Assembly: GCA_002402965.1 (NCBI GenBank)
Contig: DHGW01000041.1
Coordinates: 21,580-27,114, forward strand
DNA from: Bacteroidales bacterium UBA4788
GTDB taxonomy: Bacteria; Bacteroidota; Bacteroidia; Bacteroidales; VadinHA17
Direction of reading: 5' to 3'
DNA length: 5,535 bases
Positions 1 through 5,535 of this stretch are shown here, piece by piece; positions within the stretch are counted from its first letter, which is position 1, and each line of letters begins with the position of its first letter. Under the pieces are notes generated by a model that saw only the letters and a list, made by a program, of their open reading frames with translations, did not search any database and was not told the DNA's origin. The translations under genes and the position numbers were made by a program.

Positions 1-24
1 GCATCAGTGATCTCAGCGGGAATA

Positions 25-1050
25 ATGGAGACAGTGAAGAAAAAGGGTGGAAAACCCGAATGGATGGAGATCATATCCAGGTATAACAAGCCTGATAATC
101 TCAGGAGCTGGTGGCAGATAATAAATTCCGTTGTGGCATACCTGGTTATGTGGGGGCTGATGATCTGGTCACTGAAGATCTCTTACTGGCTCACCCTGGC
201 ACTGGCTATCCCGGCAGCAGGATTCCTGGTAAGGACATTCATAATCTTTCACGACTGTGGTCACGGGTCATTCTTCAGGTCAAAACGCATGAACACAATC
301 ACCGGTGTGATAAGCGGGTTACTTGTTTTCACTCCTTACCATCGGTGGCACCGCGACCATCACATCCATCACCAGACAGTGGGTAACCTGGAGAAGAGGG
401 GTACGGGAGACGTAATGACCCTGACAGTGGAAGAGTACAACAGGATGAACCGGTGGCAGCGCTTCGTCTACCGTCTTTACCGTCATCCGTTGTTTCTACT
501 GGGTGTTGCCCCGATGCTGCTGTTTGTCGTGCTCAATCGACTCCCCAAGAAATATATGTCGGTGAGGGAACATGTTTATCTTCAGCTGACCAACCTGGCT
601 CTTGTCGTGATAGTTGCCGCCATGATTATGACAATAGGGTGGAAGGCCTACCTGATGATACAGCTGCCGGTGCTGTACATAGCAACGGTGCATGGCGTTT
701 GGCTCTTCTATGTGCAGCATCAGTACAGGCACGTCAAATGGAGCGACTCGTCATCATGGGATTACATGTCGATGGCCCTGGACGGCAGTTCGTTCTTTAA
801 GCTCCCGGCGGTGCTTAACTGGTTCACGGGGAACATAGGATATCATCATATCCATCATCTCAGCCCTCTCATTCCCAACTATAATCTAAAGAGGTGCAAT
901 GATGAGAACCCGCTCTTCGGGCAGGTAAAGCCGGTGACCTTCTGGTCGGCATTTGAGTCGCTGATGCTCCGGCTGTGGGATGAAAAGAGAGGTATGCTCA
1001 TCACCTTCAGGGAGAAACGATTAGCAGCTGAGGCTGGGGCCTCAGGCTAA
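25..1050 (+). CDS. Membrane fatty acid desaturase
   Basis: A membrane-bound di-iron desaturase expected to introduce a double bond into fatty-acyl chains of membrane lipids. Numbering from the ATG at 25 (341 residues), all three histidine clusters are present: HDCGH at 76-80, HRWHRDHHIHH at 106-116 and HHIHH at 274-278. A fourth His-bearing motif, QHQYRH, is at 231-236. Hydrophobic stretches at about 32-52, 55-75, 94-104, 155-171, 185-206 and 208-229 fit the usual layout, with the His clusters on the cytoplasmic side. The frame is open to the left edge of the window and an in-frame GTG lies at 7. I prefer the ATG because the protein then begins METVKKKGG, a charged N-terminus close to what I recall for relatives, but a start outside the window cannot be excluded. 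Substrate chain length and double-bond position cannot be read from the sequence. The gene converges on the minus-strand genes that follow. Confidence 0.9.
   Translation: METVKKKGGKPEWMEIISRYNKPDNLRSWWQIINSVVAYLVMWGLMIWSLKISYWLTLALAIPAAGFLVRTFIIFHDCGHGSFFRSKRMNTITGVISGLLVFTPYHRWHRDHHIHHQTVGNLEKRGTGDVMTLTVEEYNRMNRWQRFVYRLYRHPLFLLGVAPMLLFVVLNRLPKKYMSVREHVYLQLTNLALVVIVAAMIMTIGWKAYLMIQLPVLYIATVHGVWLFYVQHQYRHVKWSDSSSWDYMSMALDGSSFFKLPAVLNWFTGNIGYHHIHHLSPLIPNYNLKRCNDENPLFGQVKPVTFWSAFESLMLRLWDEKRGMLITFREKRLAAEAGASG
1028..1045. terminator. Small hairpin at the desaturase 3' end, weak terminator candidate
   Basis: CTGAGGC (1028-1034) and GCCTCAG (1039-1045) form a perfect 7-bp stem with a TGGG loop, overlapping the last codons of the desaturase just before its TAA. 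It sits where two convergent transcription units meet. No run of T follows on either strand, so it is not a classic intrinsic terminator. The hairpin is seen; the function is a guess. Confidence 0.25.
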
Positions 1051-1251
1051 TAATCTCTTACCAGGTGTAGCGTATGCATCGATAGTGTCTATCATCAGTG
1101 CAGGCCATTTCTCCTCCCATACCTTTGCCTTGTATTCGAATCCCACCACGAGGTAGACAACTTCAGAGCCTCTGACGGCCTTGTCGACAGATCCAGTTGT
1201 TGGCAGGTTCGAGAAATAATCAGTGACTGAGGAATGAGATTGGACCCTCAG
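1042..1251 (-). pseudogene. Remnant of an NAD-dependent epimerase/dehydratase (SDR) gene
   Basis: Translating the gap between the two convergent genes on the minus strand gives one open stretch of about 70 codons ending at a TGA (1042-1044). It has no usable start codon and an in-frame stop just upstream. The core, GSVDKAVRG followed by SEVVYLVVGFEYKAKVW and EEKWPALMIDTIDA (1075-1194), resembles an N-terminal section of a family of NAD-dependent epimerases common in Bacteroidota, in which 'GSEVVYLTVGFEY..KVW...WP.LM..VIDAC' precedes 'AKLVFFDNVYMYD'. The N-terminal GxxGxxG nucleotide-binding strand and everything after IDA are missing; the frame continues into unrelated residues and stops. Members are about 300 residues or more, so roughly one fifth survives. 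The upstream end merges into the 3' end of the S46 gene. Family assignment is from memory of the motif, so it is moderately sure; that the piece is broken follows from the missing start and ends. Confidence 0.55.
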
Positions 1252-1252
1252 G

Positions 1253-2947
1253 TCAGTTAATGCCCATCTCTTTCAGCAGGAACCCGGCATTGCCGAATTT
1301 ATCTGTCACGAAGAGCACGTACCTGAAATCGACAGCAATGCATCGCTGCAGATCAAAGTCGTACTGCCAGTCGCTGGTCATTGCCTCCCAGTTGCCGTCA
1401 AAGGCGACGCCTATGATCTCGCCCTTTGCATTCATCACCGGGCTGCCGCTGTTGCCCCCGGTGATGTCGCACTGGTTGAGGAAGGCCACGGGCACATCAC
1501 TGAGTTCAGGATCAGCATAGTTGCCGAAATCTTCGGCCTCGCGGAGTTTAACAAGCTGTGCCGGAGCATTGAAGGGCTCCTCGCCGCTGTTTTTATCTAC
1601 TACACCCTGCAGTGAGGTGAAAGGCTCGTACCAGACTGCATCGGCAGGCTTATAACCCCTGATGGGTCCCCAGGTAAACCTGATGGTGCCGGTTGCATCG
1701 GGGTACAACGATGATCCCTTCCATTCATACAGCGCCTCGATGTAATCCTTTCTGAGTGCGGTGACATTGGCACTGAAAGCCTGAGAGGTTTTACTGGCCT
1801 CCTCTGCAACATCGTAAATCGCTGCCGCTATACTGATAAAAGGATCATTCAGTTTTTCAAGCTCTGCTGACGGCTTGCCGATAAGGCTCTTCGCAAATTC
1901 AGCATCTTTCATTTTGGTTGTTGTGTATGCATTTTCAACCCACTGCTCCGGGGTCATGTCTGGATTCGTAAAGATATCTTCCAGCCCCGCCAGGCGCTGA
2001 TCTCCCTGAATTGCTGCAGCCATCTTCAGGGCCCTCAGCAACAGCGCCCTGTCAAGAGGCTCATAGTAGTCGTTGTAGGTATACTGCAGGTTCTCGCCAA
2101 ACTCCTTCAACGCATCTTCCGTCAGTCCCGGCTGCCTCTCTCCCTCAGGCTTCTCCAGCTCCCTGGAAATGCCATAGATATTACCGGCCACGCCTGCCAG
2201 GCTCCCTGCCAGGACACCCTGCAGGATGCCAATCACGTTATCACGGTCATAAGTTGTTTCAATGATATCATACTGGGCTTTTTCCCTGGCCAGGATATCG
2301 CCATATTTTGCTTTTCTTTCCGGAGTACTGTTTGCCCACTCCAGGAACTCCTTTTCAAAGGCGAGCTTTTTCTCCAGGAAATGAGTTTTTGTCATTCCCT
2401 TGATGTTACCCTGGTAGTTCTTCATGGCATTTTCCAATCCCTGCATCAGGCTGGCGACTTTCAGCCTGCCAGCGGGATCATCCTTCGTCAGCTCTTCGCT
2501 TATAGCAATAGCATCCTTAAAGTTGCTGACCGAGAAGGGATAGTTTTTATGCAGGTTCCAGGCGACAGAATTGGACGATCGATAACGTACCGTCTGGCCA
2601 GGATAACCGATGATAAAGTTAAAATCACCCTCATCAAGATCACTCTGAGCCACCTTCAGCCAAACCACCGGTTTGTAGGGCACGTTCTCAGCACTGTATT
2701 CAGTGCCTTCGCCTTCGGGACTGACATAGATCCTCATGAAGGAGAAATCGCCTGTATGCCTGGGCCACATCCAGTTGTCGATCTCATCGCCGTAGTTGCC
2801 TATGGAACGCGGAGGAGCATAGACGATACGTATATCCTTGAAAACCTTATAGGTATGCATGATAATCCGTTTTTGTTCGGTACCGGCAAACGAGTTAATG
2901 AATTCGGCTACATCCGCTTCGTTTTGTTTTGTCTTGAGTTCTGCCAT
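1253..2947 (-). CDS. S46 family dipeptidyl peptidase (DPP7-like), N-terminally truncated
   Basis: Full-length S46 enzymes (DPP7, DPP11, DAP BII) are about 700-720 residues, secreted to the periplasm, and cut dipeptides from peptide N-termini with a His-Asp-Ser triad. This frame has 564 residues. Visible are YAPPRSIGNYG (43-53), DNWMWPRHTGDF (57-68) containing the catalytic Asp, a long helical middle section (about 140-410), and TGGNSGSPV (497-504) with the nucleophile Ser500. Gly518 lies 18 residues after that Ser, where DPP7-type enzymes carry Gly and the acidic-specific DPP11 carries Arg, so the ancestor probably preferred hydrophobic P1 residues. The C-terminus looks complete. Missing are the signal peptide and about 165 N-terminal residues including the 'TNHHC' catalytic His. 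An in-frame TAA lies four codons before the ATG at 2947 and no upstream frame restores the missing part. The start has no evident ribosome binding site. The product, if made, should be cytoplasmic and inactive, so this is probably a pseudogene. Confidence 0.85.
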   Translation of the reverse strand: MAELKTKQNEADVAEFINSFAGTEQKRIIMHTYKVFKDIRIVYAPPRSIGNYGDEIDNWMWPRHTGDFSFMRIYVSPEGEGTEYSAENVPYKPVVWLKVAQSDLDEGDFNFIIGYPGQTVRYRSSNSVAWNLHKNYPFSVSNFKDAIAISEELTKDDPAGRLKVASLMQGLENAMKNYQGNIKGMTKTHFLEKKLAFEKEFLEWANSTPERKAKYGDILAREKAQYDIIETTYDRDNVIGILQGVLAGSLAGVAGNIYGISRELEKPEGERQPGLTEDALKEFGENLQYTYNDYYEPLDRALLLRALKMAAAIQGDQRLAGLEDIFTNPDMTPEQWVENAYTTTKMKDAEFAKSLIGKPSAELEKLNDPFISIAAAIYDVAEEASKTSQAFSANVTALRKDYIEALYEWKGSSLYPDATGTIRFTWGPIRGYKPADAVWYEPFTSLQGVVDKNSGEEPFNAPAQLVKLREAEDFGNYADPELSDVPVAFLNQCDITGGNSGSPVMNAKGEIIGVAFDGNWEAMTSDWQYDFDLQRCIAVDFRYVLFVTDKFGNAGFLLKEMGIN

Positions 2948-3072
2948 GGCCTGGTTCTTTTAACCAATAAGGAATTACTGCCGGATTAGTTCGAAAATGA
3001 CATCGAAAAAACCCTGCTTTCATACCTTACACTCAGGGCAGATGACAGTGAAGAAGCTTTCTGAATGTCAGG

Positions 3073-3663
3073 TCAGAGATAGAGCGATATTCCAAAACCT
3101 GCAGTAAGATTCTGGCTGTCAATTGTAAGGTCATCTGCTTCTGATGTGACGAGCGCAGAACTCAACTGTACTCCGATATCCAGTGCGATGGATTCATTGA
3201 TGAAGTATTTTACTCCGGCAACCCCGGCCAGGGCAAATCCCACGTATGATTCTTCGTCAAGACCTTCTCCCAGCTTGACTGAGGCTAATCCGCCGCCAAT
3301 CTGCACGAATGGTCTGAGGGAGGATTTGAGAGGTATTACATATGAAAGGCTGGGCATAAAAAGTGTCTGACTAGATTTCTGAGGTGTTACGATTTTGAAG
3401 TCTTTTGCGAAGGTGTAATCAATCACAAGTCCCAGTGACAGATCCTTTACAATGAAGAAGCCAAGCTCGGTTTGCAGTTTGAATGAATTGACATCAACAG
3501 ATGATACAAATTGAGGAGTTTCGTTTGTTGTGGTATTTCCAACGCTACGGTTAAAGGTCATGCTGGTGGCACCCGACATGTAAAATGTACCCTGTTGTGT
3601 CTGTGACCATGACAGGATGGAAATCAGGAACAGGAGTCCCGTGAATGCAATTTTTGTTTTCAT
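3073..3663 (-). CDS. Small outer-membrane beta-barrel protein
   Basis: A 196-residue protein with a Sec signal peptide: MKTK, then a hydrophobic core at about 5-18, and likely cleavage after SWS at residue 20, before QTQQG. The mature part consists of alternating amphipathic strands with glycine and aromatic residues, for example at about 25-36, 61-72, 75-86, 100-112, 116-130, 138-154, 157-168 and 186-196, ending GFGISLYL. This is the pattern of the OmpA/OprF-like or 'OMP_b-brl' eight-stranded barrels common in Bacteroidota. Such proteins sit in the outer membrane; the specific role is unknown and no ligand motif is visible. The final residue is Leu rather than the Phe often seen at barrel ends. 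The start is supported by the signal peptide and by a possible promoter upstream. The gene has 125 bases of non-coding sequence after it and appears to be a single transcription unit. Confidence 0.82.
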   Translation of the reverse strand: MKTKIAFTGLLFLISILSWSQTQQGTFYMSGATSMTFNRSVGNTTTNETPQFVSSVDVNSFKLQTELGFFIVKDLSLGLVIDYTFAKDFKIVTPQKSSQTLFMPSLSYVIPLKSSLRPFVQIGGGLASVKLGEGLDEESYVGFALAGVAGVKYFINESIALDIGVQLSSALVTSEADDLTIDSQNLTAGFGISLYL

Positions 3664-3712
3664 GTTTGTCAGTTTTAGAGGAAAGAGCTAAGATTTATCA
3701 GTACAGTAGTAG

Positions 3713-3745
3713 CAGAATTAACTAAAAAGAACTGATTAAAACAAA
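3713..3745 (-). promoter_or_regulatory. Possible Bacteroidota-type promoter for the beta-barrel gene
   Basis: Reading the minus strand, TTTG (3742-3745) is followed after 21 bases by TAATTCTG (3713-3720), which matches the Bacteroidota primary sigma consensus TAnnTTTG except for one C. The spacing fits the known -33/-7 arrangement. It would place transcription start some 40-50 bases before the ATG at 3663, in an A/T-rich leader without a clear Shine-Dalgarno sequence. Short consensus, so chance matches are possible. Confidence 0.4.
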
Positions 3746-3789
3746 TTTGCACTGTCATATTTTTAGAAGCAGACTTTCTGTTATAATTT

Positions 3790-4113
3790 TCATTTTTGCA
3801 GGGCCTCCCTTAAATGGCTGATCGCTGCTTCCCTTTCAAATGAGTAGGTCCTGTCGCGAAGGCTGCAGATCTCATAGAGCTGCAGCGCTTTATCAAGCAT
3901 GGCGAGTGAGGCCGGCGGTCCGGAGGTCATCCCGATATCAGCGAGGGTCCGGGCCAGTAGTTCAATATTCTCCACGTTGAAACCCTTCTGCCCGGCGAGA
4001 TATTCATCCGTTCCACCTCTGTCGAGGGCAAGAATCTCATCGAGGTCAATAAATGCCTCGCTCATCAACATCTCCTTCAGTGCCCCGGCCTGATTTGCCA
4101 CGGATATCGCCAA
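3790..4113 (-). CDS. Small helical protein of unknown function (resembles DUF6483-type proteins), start uncertain
   Basis: A soluble, largely helical protein with no signal peptide or membrane segment. From the TTG at 4113 it is 107 residues; the first in-frame ATG lies at residue 15. The layout is a central section with FIDLDEILALD (about 21-31) and a C-terminal pair of helices resembling one tetratricopeptide unit, roughly LDKALQLYEICSLRDRTYSF followed by a final helix to the end. Together with the upstream helix described in the next entry, this order recalls small DUF6483-type proteins, whose function is unknown; that resemblance is from memory and tentative. No catalytic motif is visible. 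The coding look of the frame extends 31 codons before 4113, so the TTG is probably not the original start and this may be a damaged gene. It lies 126 bases before the beta-barrel gene on the same strand, but a separate promoter candidate lies in that gap. Confidence 0.5.
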   Translation of the reverse strand: MAISVANQAGALKEMLMSEAFIDLDEILALDRGGTDEYLAGQKGFNVENIELLARTLADIGMTSGPPASLAMLDKALQLYEICSLRDRTYSFEREAAISHLREALQK

Positions 4114-4218
4114 TTCATCCGTTCCGCCAAAGAGTTTTTGGCGGATAGCACGGATAATGGCTCCGACCTTTTCAATCTCCCGAAGCAGAAATCTCTCTGT
4201 TCCGTATCAGTTCAACAT
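4114..4218 (-). other. Upstream extension of the small helical protein, interrupted by TGA at codon 4
   Basis: In the same frame as the gene ending at 3790, an ATG at 4216-4218 opens MLN, then TGA (4207-4209), then YGT and ERFLLREIEKVGAIIRAIR leading without a break into the body of the protein. The helix with RxIExxG spacing looks like the normal N-terminus of this kind of protein, so the intact gene would have had about 142 codons. A single C-to-T change of CGA (Arg) would explain the TGA. TGA serves as the normal stop of at least three genes here, so recoding is unlikely. No strong ribosome binding site precedes the ATG. Confidence 0.45.
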
Positions 4219-4321
4219 TTGCCCCGGATACAATGCGTATAGCAGAGTAATTGTAAAATAAGACAAAAAGTGTTTATTTCCCGCATCTCTTATTCAGGAA
4301 ATTACTATTGCGTGATTTGCG

Positions 4322-4338
4322 TTACGTAGAAAACGTAA
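4322..4338. repeat. Short inverted repeat TTACGT-N5-ACGTAA
   Basis: Perfect 6-bp arms (4322-4327 and 4333-4338) separated by AGAAA, in the gap between the TrpF-like remnant and the small helical protein gene, about 100 bases upstream of the latter's ATG. It could be a protein binding site or the foot of a weak hairpin. Nothing beyond the symmetry supports a function. Confidence 0.25.
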
Positions 4339-4352
4339 TATGAAAACCGGAC

Positions 4353-4493
4353 TCACCAGCCCAGGTTCAGTATCGGCATTGCTCCATTTCTGTCAGCCAC
4401 AAATGCCAGGCCTATGACATAAGAGCCTTACCATATGGCTGTCTCTGCCTCACGGATGTCCCTGAAACAGCAAATCTTGACCCTGGTATACGT
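4353..4493 (-). pseudogene. Remnant of a phosphoribosylanthranilate isomerase (TrpF)-like gene
   Basis: One minus-strand frame in the 314-base gap reads (ACG)-YTRVKICCFRDIREAETAIW, a TAA stop (4428-4430), then GSYVIGLAFVADRNGAMPI and NLGW before TGA (4353-4355). The opening 'RVKIC' strand, the helix 'REAETAI' and the following 'GxxxIGLAF' strand match the first beta-alpha-beta unit of TrpF proteins, where 'VKICG...EDA..A...GAD.IGFVF' includes the catalytic Cys (here codon 8). The codon at 4491-4493, where the initiator Met is expected, is ACG, one base from ATG. The rest of the roughly 200-residue TIM barrel is absent. The missing start, the internal stop and the truncation together mark it as a pseudogene. 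The order of motifs supports the family, but only about 45 codons remain. Some TrpF-like proteins are not tryptophan enzymes, so the original role is uncertain. It lies just downstream of the ADP-ribosylglycohydrolase on the same strand. Confidence 0.5.
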
Positions 4494-4532
4494 ATATTCC
4501 GGTTATGGCGGAGCATTAAAGACAGCAAAATG

Positions 4533-5522
4533 TCAATTGCCGTTCATGGTTGCCGCAAGTCTGCCTGCCAGTTCCTCAATATTCTGCCTGCGTGCTATCT
4601 GCCTGATCCACGATTCCGGGATGGAGTCATAGCCATAAAGGAAGCCTGCCAGTCCGCCGGTGACGGCAGCTGTGGTATCAGTGTCCTGACCCAGGTTGAC
4701 AGCGCGCAGAACGGCCCCGGGGTAGGAGTCTGTGGTGAGCAGGCACCAGACGGCCGCCTCCAGGGTATCAATTACGTAACCGCTGCTTTGGATCTCACCT
4801 TCAGAAAGCCTGTGGATGTCAAACTTGAGCAGCCGGTCAAAAATCAGCACCTCAGCCGGGTCAATAAGCAGGGCGGAAAGGTGCCCCGAGACCACTTTTT
4901 GCAGGTCCCTGTAGATCTCAAATTTCTCCTTTCCCTCCATGATCTGCCTCGCAAATTCGAGGTAGTAGAAGCAGGCTATAACCGACCGGATGTGTCCGTG
5001 TGTGATTGAGGATACCTGTCGCGTCAGCTCGAAACGCTCAGTCAAAGGTTTGTCGTTCAAATAAAACAGAATGGGCAGAATCCGCATCAGGGAGCCGTTC
5101 CCGTTCGAGGCCTCGTCGTCGCTGCCGGCCTTATCAGCCTGCATGCCTCTTGCCAGCCGGTCGATGGCCTTTCTGGTGGTGGTGCCGACGTCGAATACTT
5201 CGCCCTGCGCAGTCCAGAATGCTTCACGATGCCATTTCACGAAATTCAGACCGATGGTATTGACGTCAAACCCCTGTGTCAGCGCCTCTGCCAGGCAGAA
5301 GGTGAGGGAGCTGTCGTCAGACCAGGTGCCGGGTGGCAGGTCATATGTGCCGTAGCCGGTCATATCCGTTACCGGGTTGCGACTTATCTCCTGCCTGCTT
5401 CTAAACTCAACCGGCACACCCAGCGCATCGCCAACGGCCACCCCGAAAAGTGCTGATTTTATCGCATATAAATAATTGCCGCCATGATTGGCGTTGTCCG
5501 GCCCTTTTTCTCCTCCGTTCAT
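4533..5522 (-). CDS. ADP-ribosylglycohydrolase family protein (DraG/ARH-like)
   Basis: A 329-residue hydrolase expected to remove ADP-ribose from modified proteins, nucleic acids or small molecules in the cytoplasm, using a Mg2+ pair. Family landmarks occur in order: GVAVGDALGVPVEF (27-40), GTWSDDSS (65-72) with the metal-binding Asp pair, SNGNGSLMR (139-147), ITHGH (173-177), and LGQDTDTTAAVTGGLAG (277-293) whose Asp280, Asp282 and Thr283 complete the metal site. The length is normal and the protein looks intact. The protein is all-helical, with no signal peptide. The ATG at 5522 is preceded by a strong Shine-Dalgarno sequence. Substrate cannot be told: DraG, ARH1 and ARH3 types share these motifs, and no ADP-ribosyltransferase or toxin partner lies within the window, though the upstream neighbour is not visible. 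The first 15 residues are polar and glycine-rich and precede the conserved domain. Confidence 0.9.
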   Translation of the reverse strand: MNGGEKGPDNANHGGNYLYAIKSALFGVAVGDALGVPVEFRSRQEISRNPVTDMTGYGTYDLPPGTWSDDSSLTFCLAEALTQGFDVNTIGLNFVKWHREAFWTAQGEVFDVGTTTRKAIDRLARGMQADKAGSDDEASNGNGSLMRILPILFYLNDKPLTERFELTRQVSSITHGHIRSVIACFYYLEFARQIMEGKEKFEIYRDLQKVVSGHLSALLIDPAEVLIFDRLLKFDIHRLSEGEIQSSGYVIDTLEAAVWCLLTTDSYPGAVLRAVNLGQDTDTTAAVTGGLAGFLYGYDSIPESWIRQIARRQNIEELAGRLAATMNGN

Positions 5523-5525
5523 CTT

Positions 5526-5532
5526 ATCACCT
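5526..5532 (-). promoter_or_regulatory. Shine-Dalgarno sequence AGGTGAT for the ADP-ribosylglycohydrolase
   Basis: AGGTGAT ends three bases before the ATG at 5522 and pairs with the 3' end of 16S rRNA. It fixes the start. Clear Shine-Dalgarno sites are not usual in Bacteroidota, and the beta-barrel gene in this window lacks one. Confidence 0.55.
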
Positions 5533-5535
5533 AGT

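Noticed and set aside
2381..2989. A 202-codon open frame on the plus strand.
   Set aside because: It lies opposite the S46 peptidase, whose family motifs are clear; the translation has no recognisable domain and reads as an antisense shadow.
1248..3076. The 9-base word TCAGGTCAG at 1248-1256 and 3068-3076, each overlapping a stop codon on the minus strand and bracketing the peptidase segment.
   Set aside because: Many 9-base matches are expected by chance in 5.5 kb, and there are no terminal inverted repeats or transposase to suggest an insertion.
2985..3110. A possible small plus-strand frame beginning MTSKKPCFH in the gap after the beta-barrel gene.
   Set aside because: It runs into the 3' end of the barrel gene on the opposite strand, has no ribosome binding site and no coding character.
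4207..4209. Recoding of TGA (selenocysteine or altered genetic code) in the small helical protein gene.
   Set aside because: TGA ends the peptidase, barrel, small helical protein and ADP-ribosylglycohydrolase genes normally, and no selenocysteine-type hairpin is apparent after it.
4530..5009. A 159-codon plus-strand frame, and several others opposite the ADP-ribosylglycohydrolase.
   Set aside because: All are antisense to a gene with complete family motifs, with low-complexity or arginine/serine-rich translations typical of shadows.
1..5535. tRNA or rRNA genes, CRISPR arrays, insertion sequence ends, attachment sites.
   Set aside because: Both strands were read for them; no cloverleaf, repeat-spacer pattern, transposase fragment or long direct repeat was found.

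Overview
The window most likely comes from a member of the Bacteroidota. The signs are an S46-family dipeptidyl peptidase, a small signal-peptide-bearing outer-membrane beta-barrel protein, a possible TTTG/TAnnTTTG-type promoter upstream of that barrel gene, and a desaturase of the kind common in that phylum. The genus cannot be read from this sequence. The window starts inside or at the very beginning of the desaturase gene and ends 13 bases upstream of the ADP-ribosylglycohydrolase start.

Layout. On the plus strand, 25-1050 is an intact membrane fatty-acid desaturase with all three histidine clusters. Everything else reads on the minus strand. 1042-1251 is a short broken piece of an NAD-dependent epimerase (SDR-type) gene, wedged between two convergent genes. 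1253-2947 is an S46 peptidase that has lost its signal peptide and the N-terminal part carrying the catalytic His. 3073-3663 is an intact outer-membrane beta-barrel protein. 3790-4113, probably extending back to an ATG at 4218, is a small helical protein of unknown function whose natural start region is interrupted by an in-frame TGA. 4353-4493 is a decayed N-terminal piece of a phosphoribosylanthranilate isomerase (TrpF)-like gene. 4533-5522 is an intact ADP-ribosylglycohydrolase with a clear ribosome binding site.

How the parts relate. I see no operon with one shared task and no previously undescribed multi-gene system. The main pattern is gene decay: four damaged or truncated reading frames (epimerase piece, S46 peptidase, small helical protein, TrpF-like piece) lie within about 3.5 kb, interspersed with one intact gene (the beta-barrel) and flanked by two others. 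The two short fragments are too broken for standard ORF calling and were found by translating the gaps. They are the least obvious content of the window. Identifications rest on remembered family motifs; no search was run.
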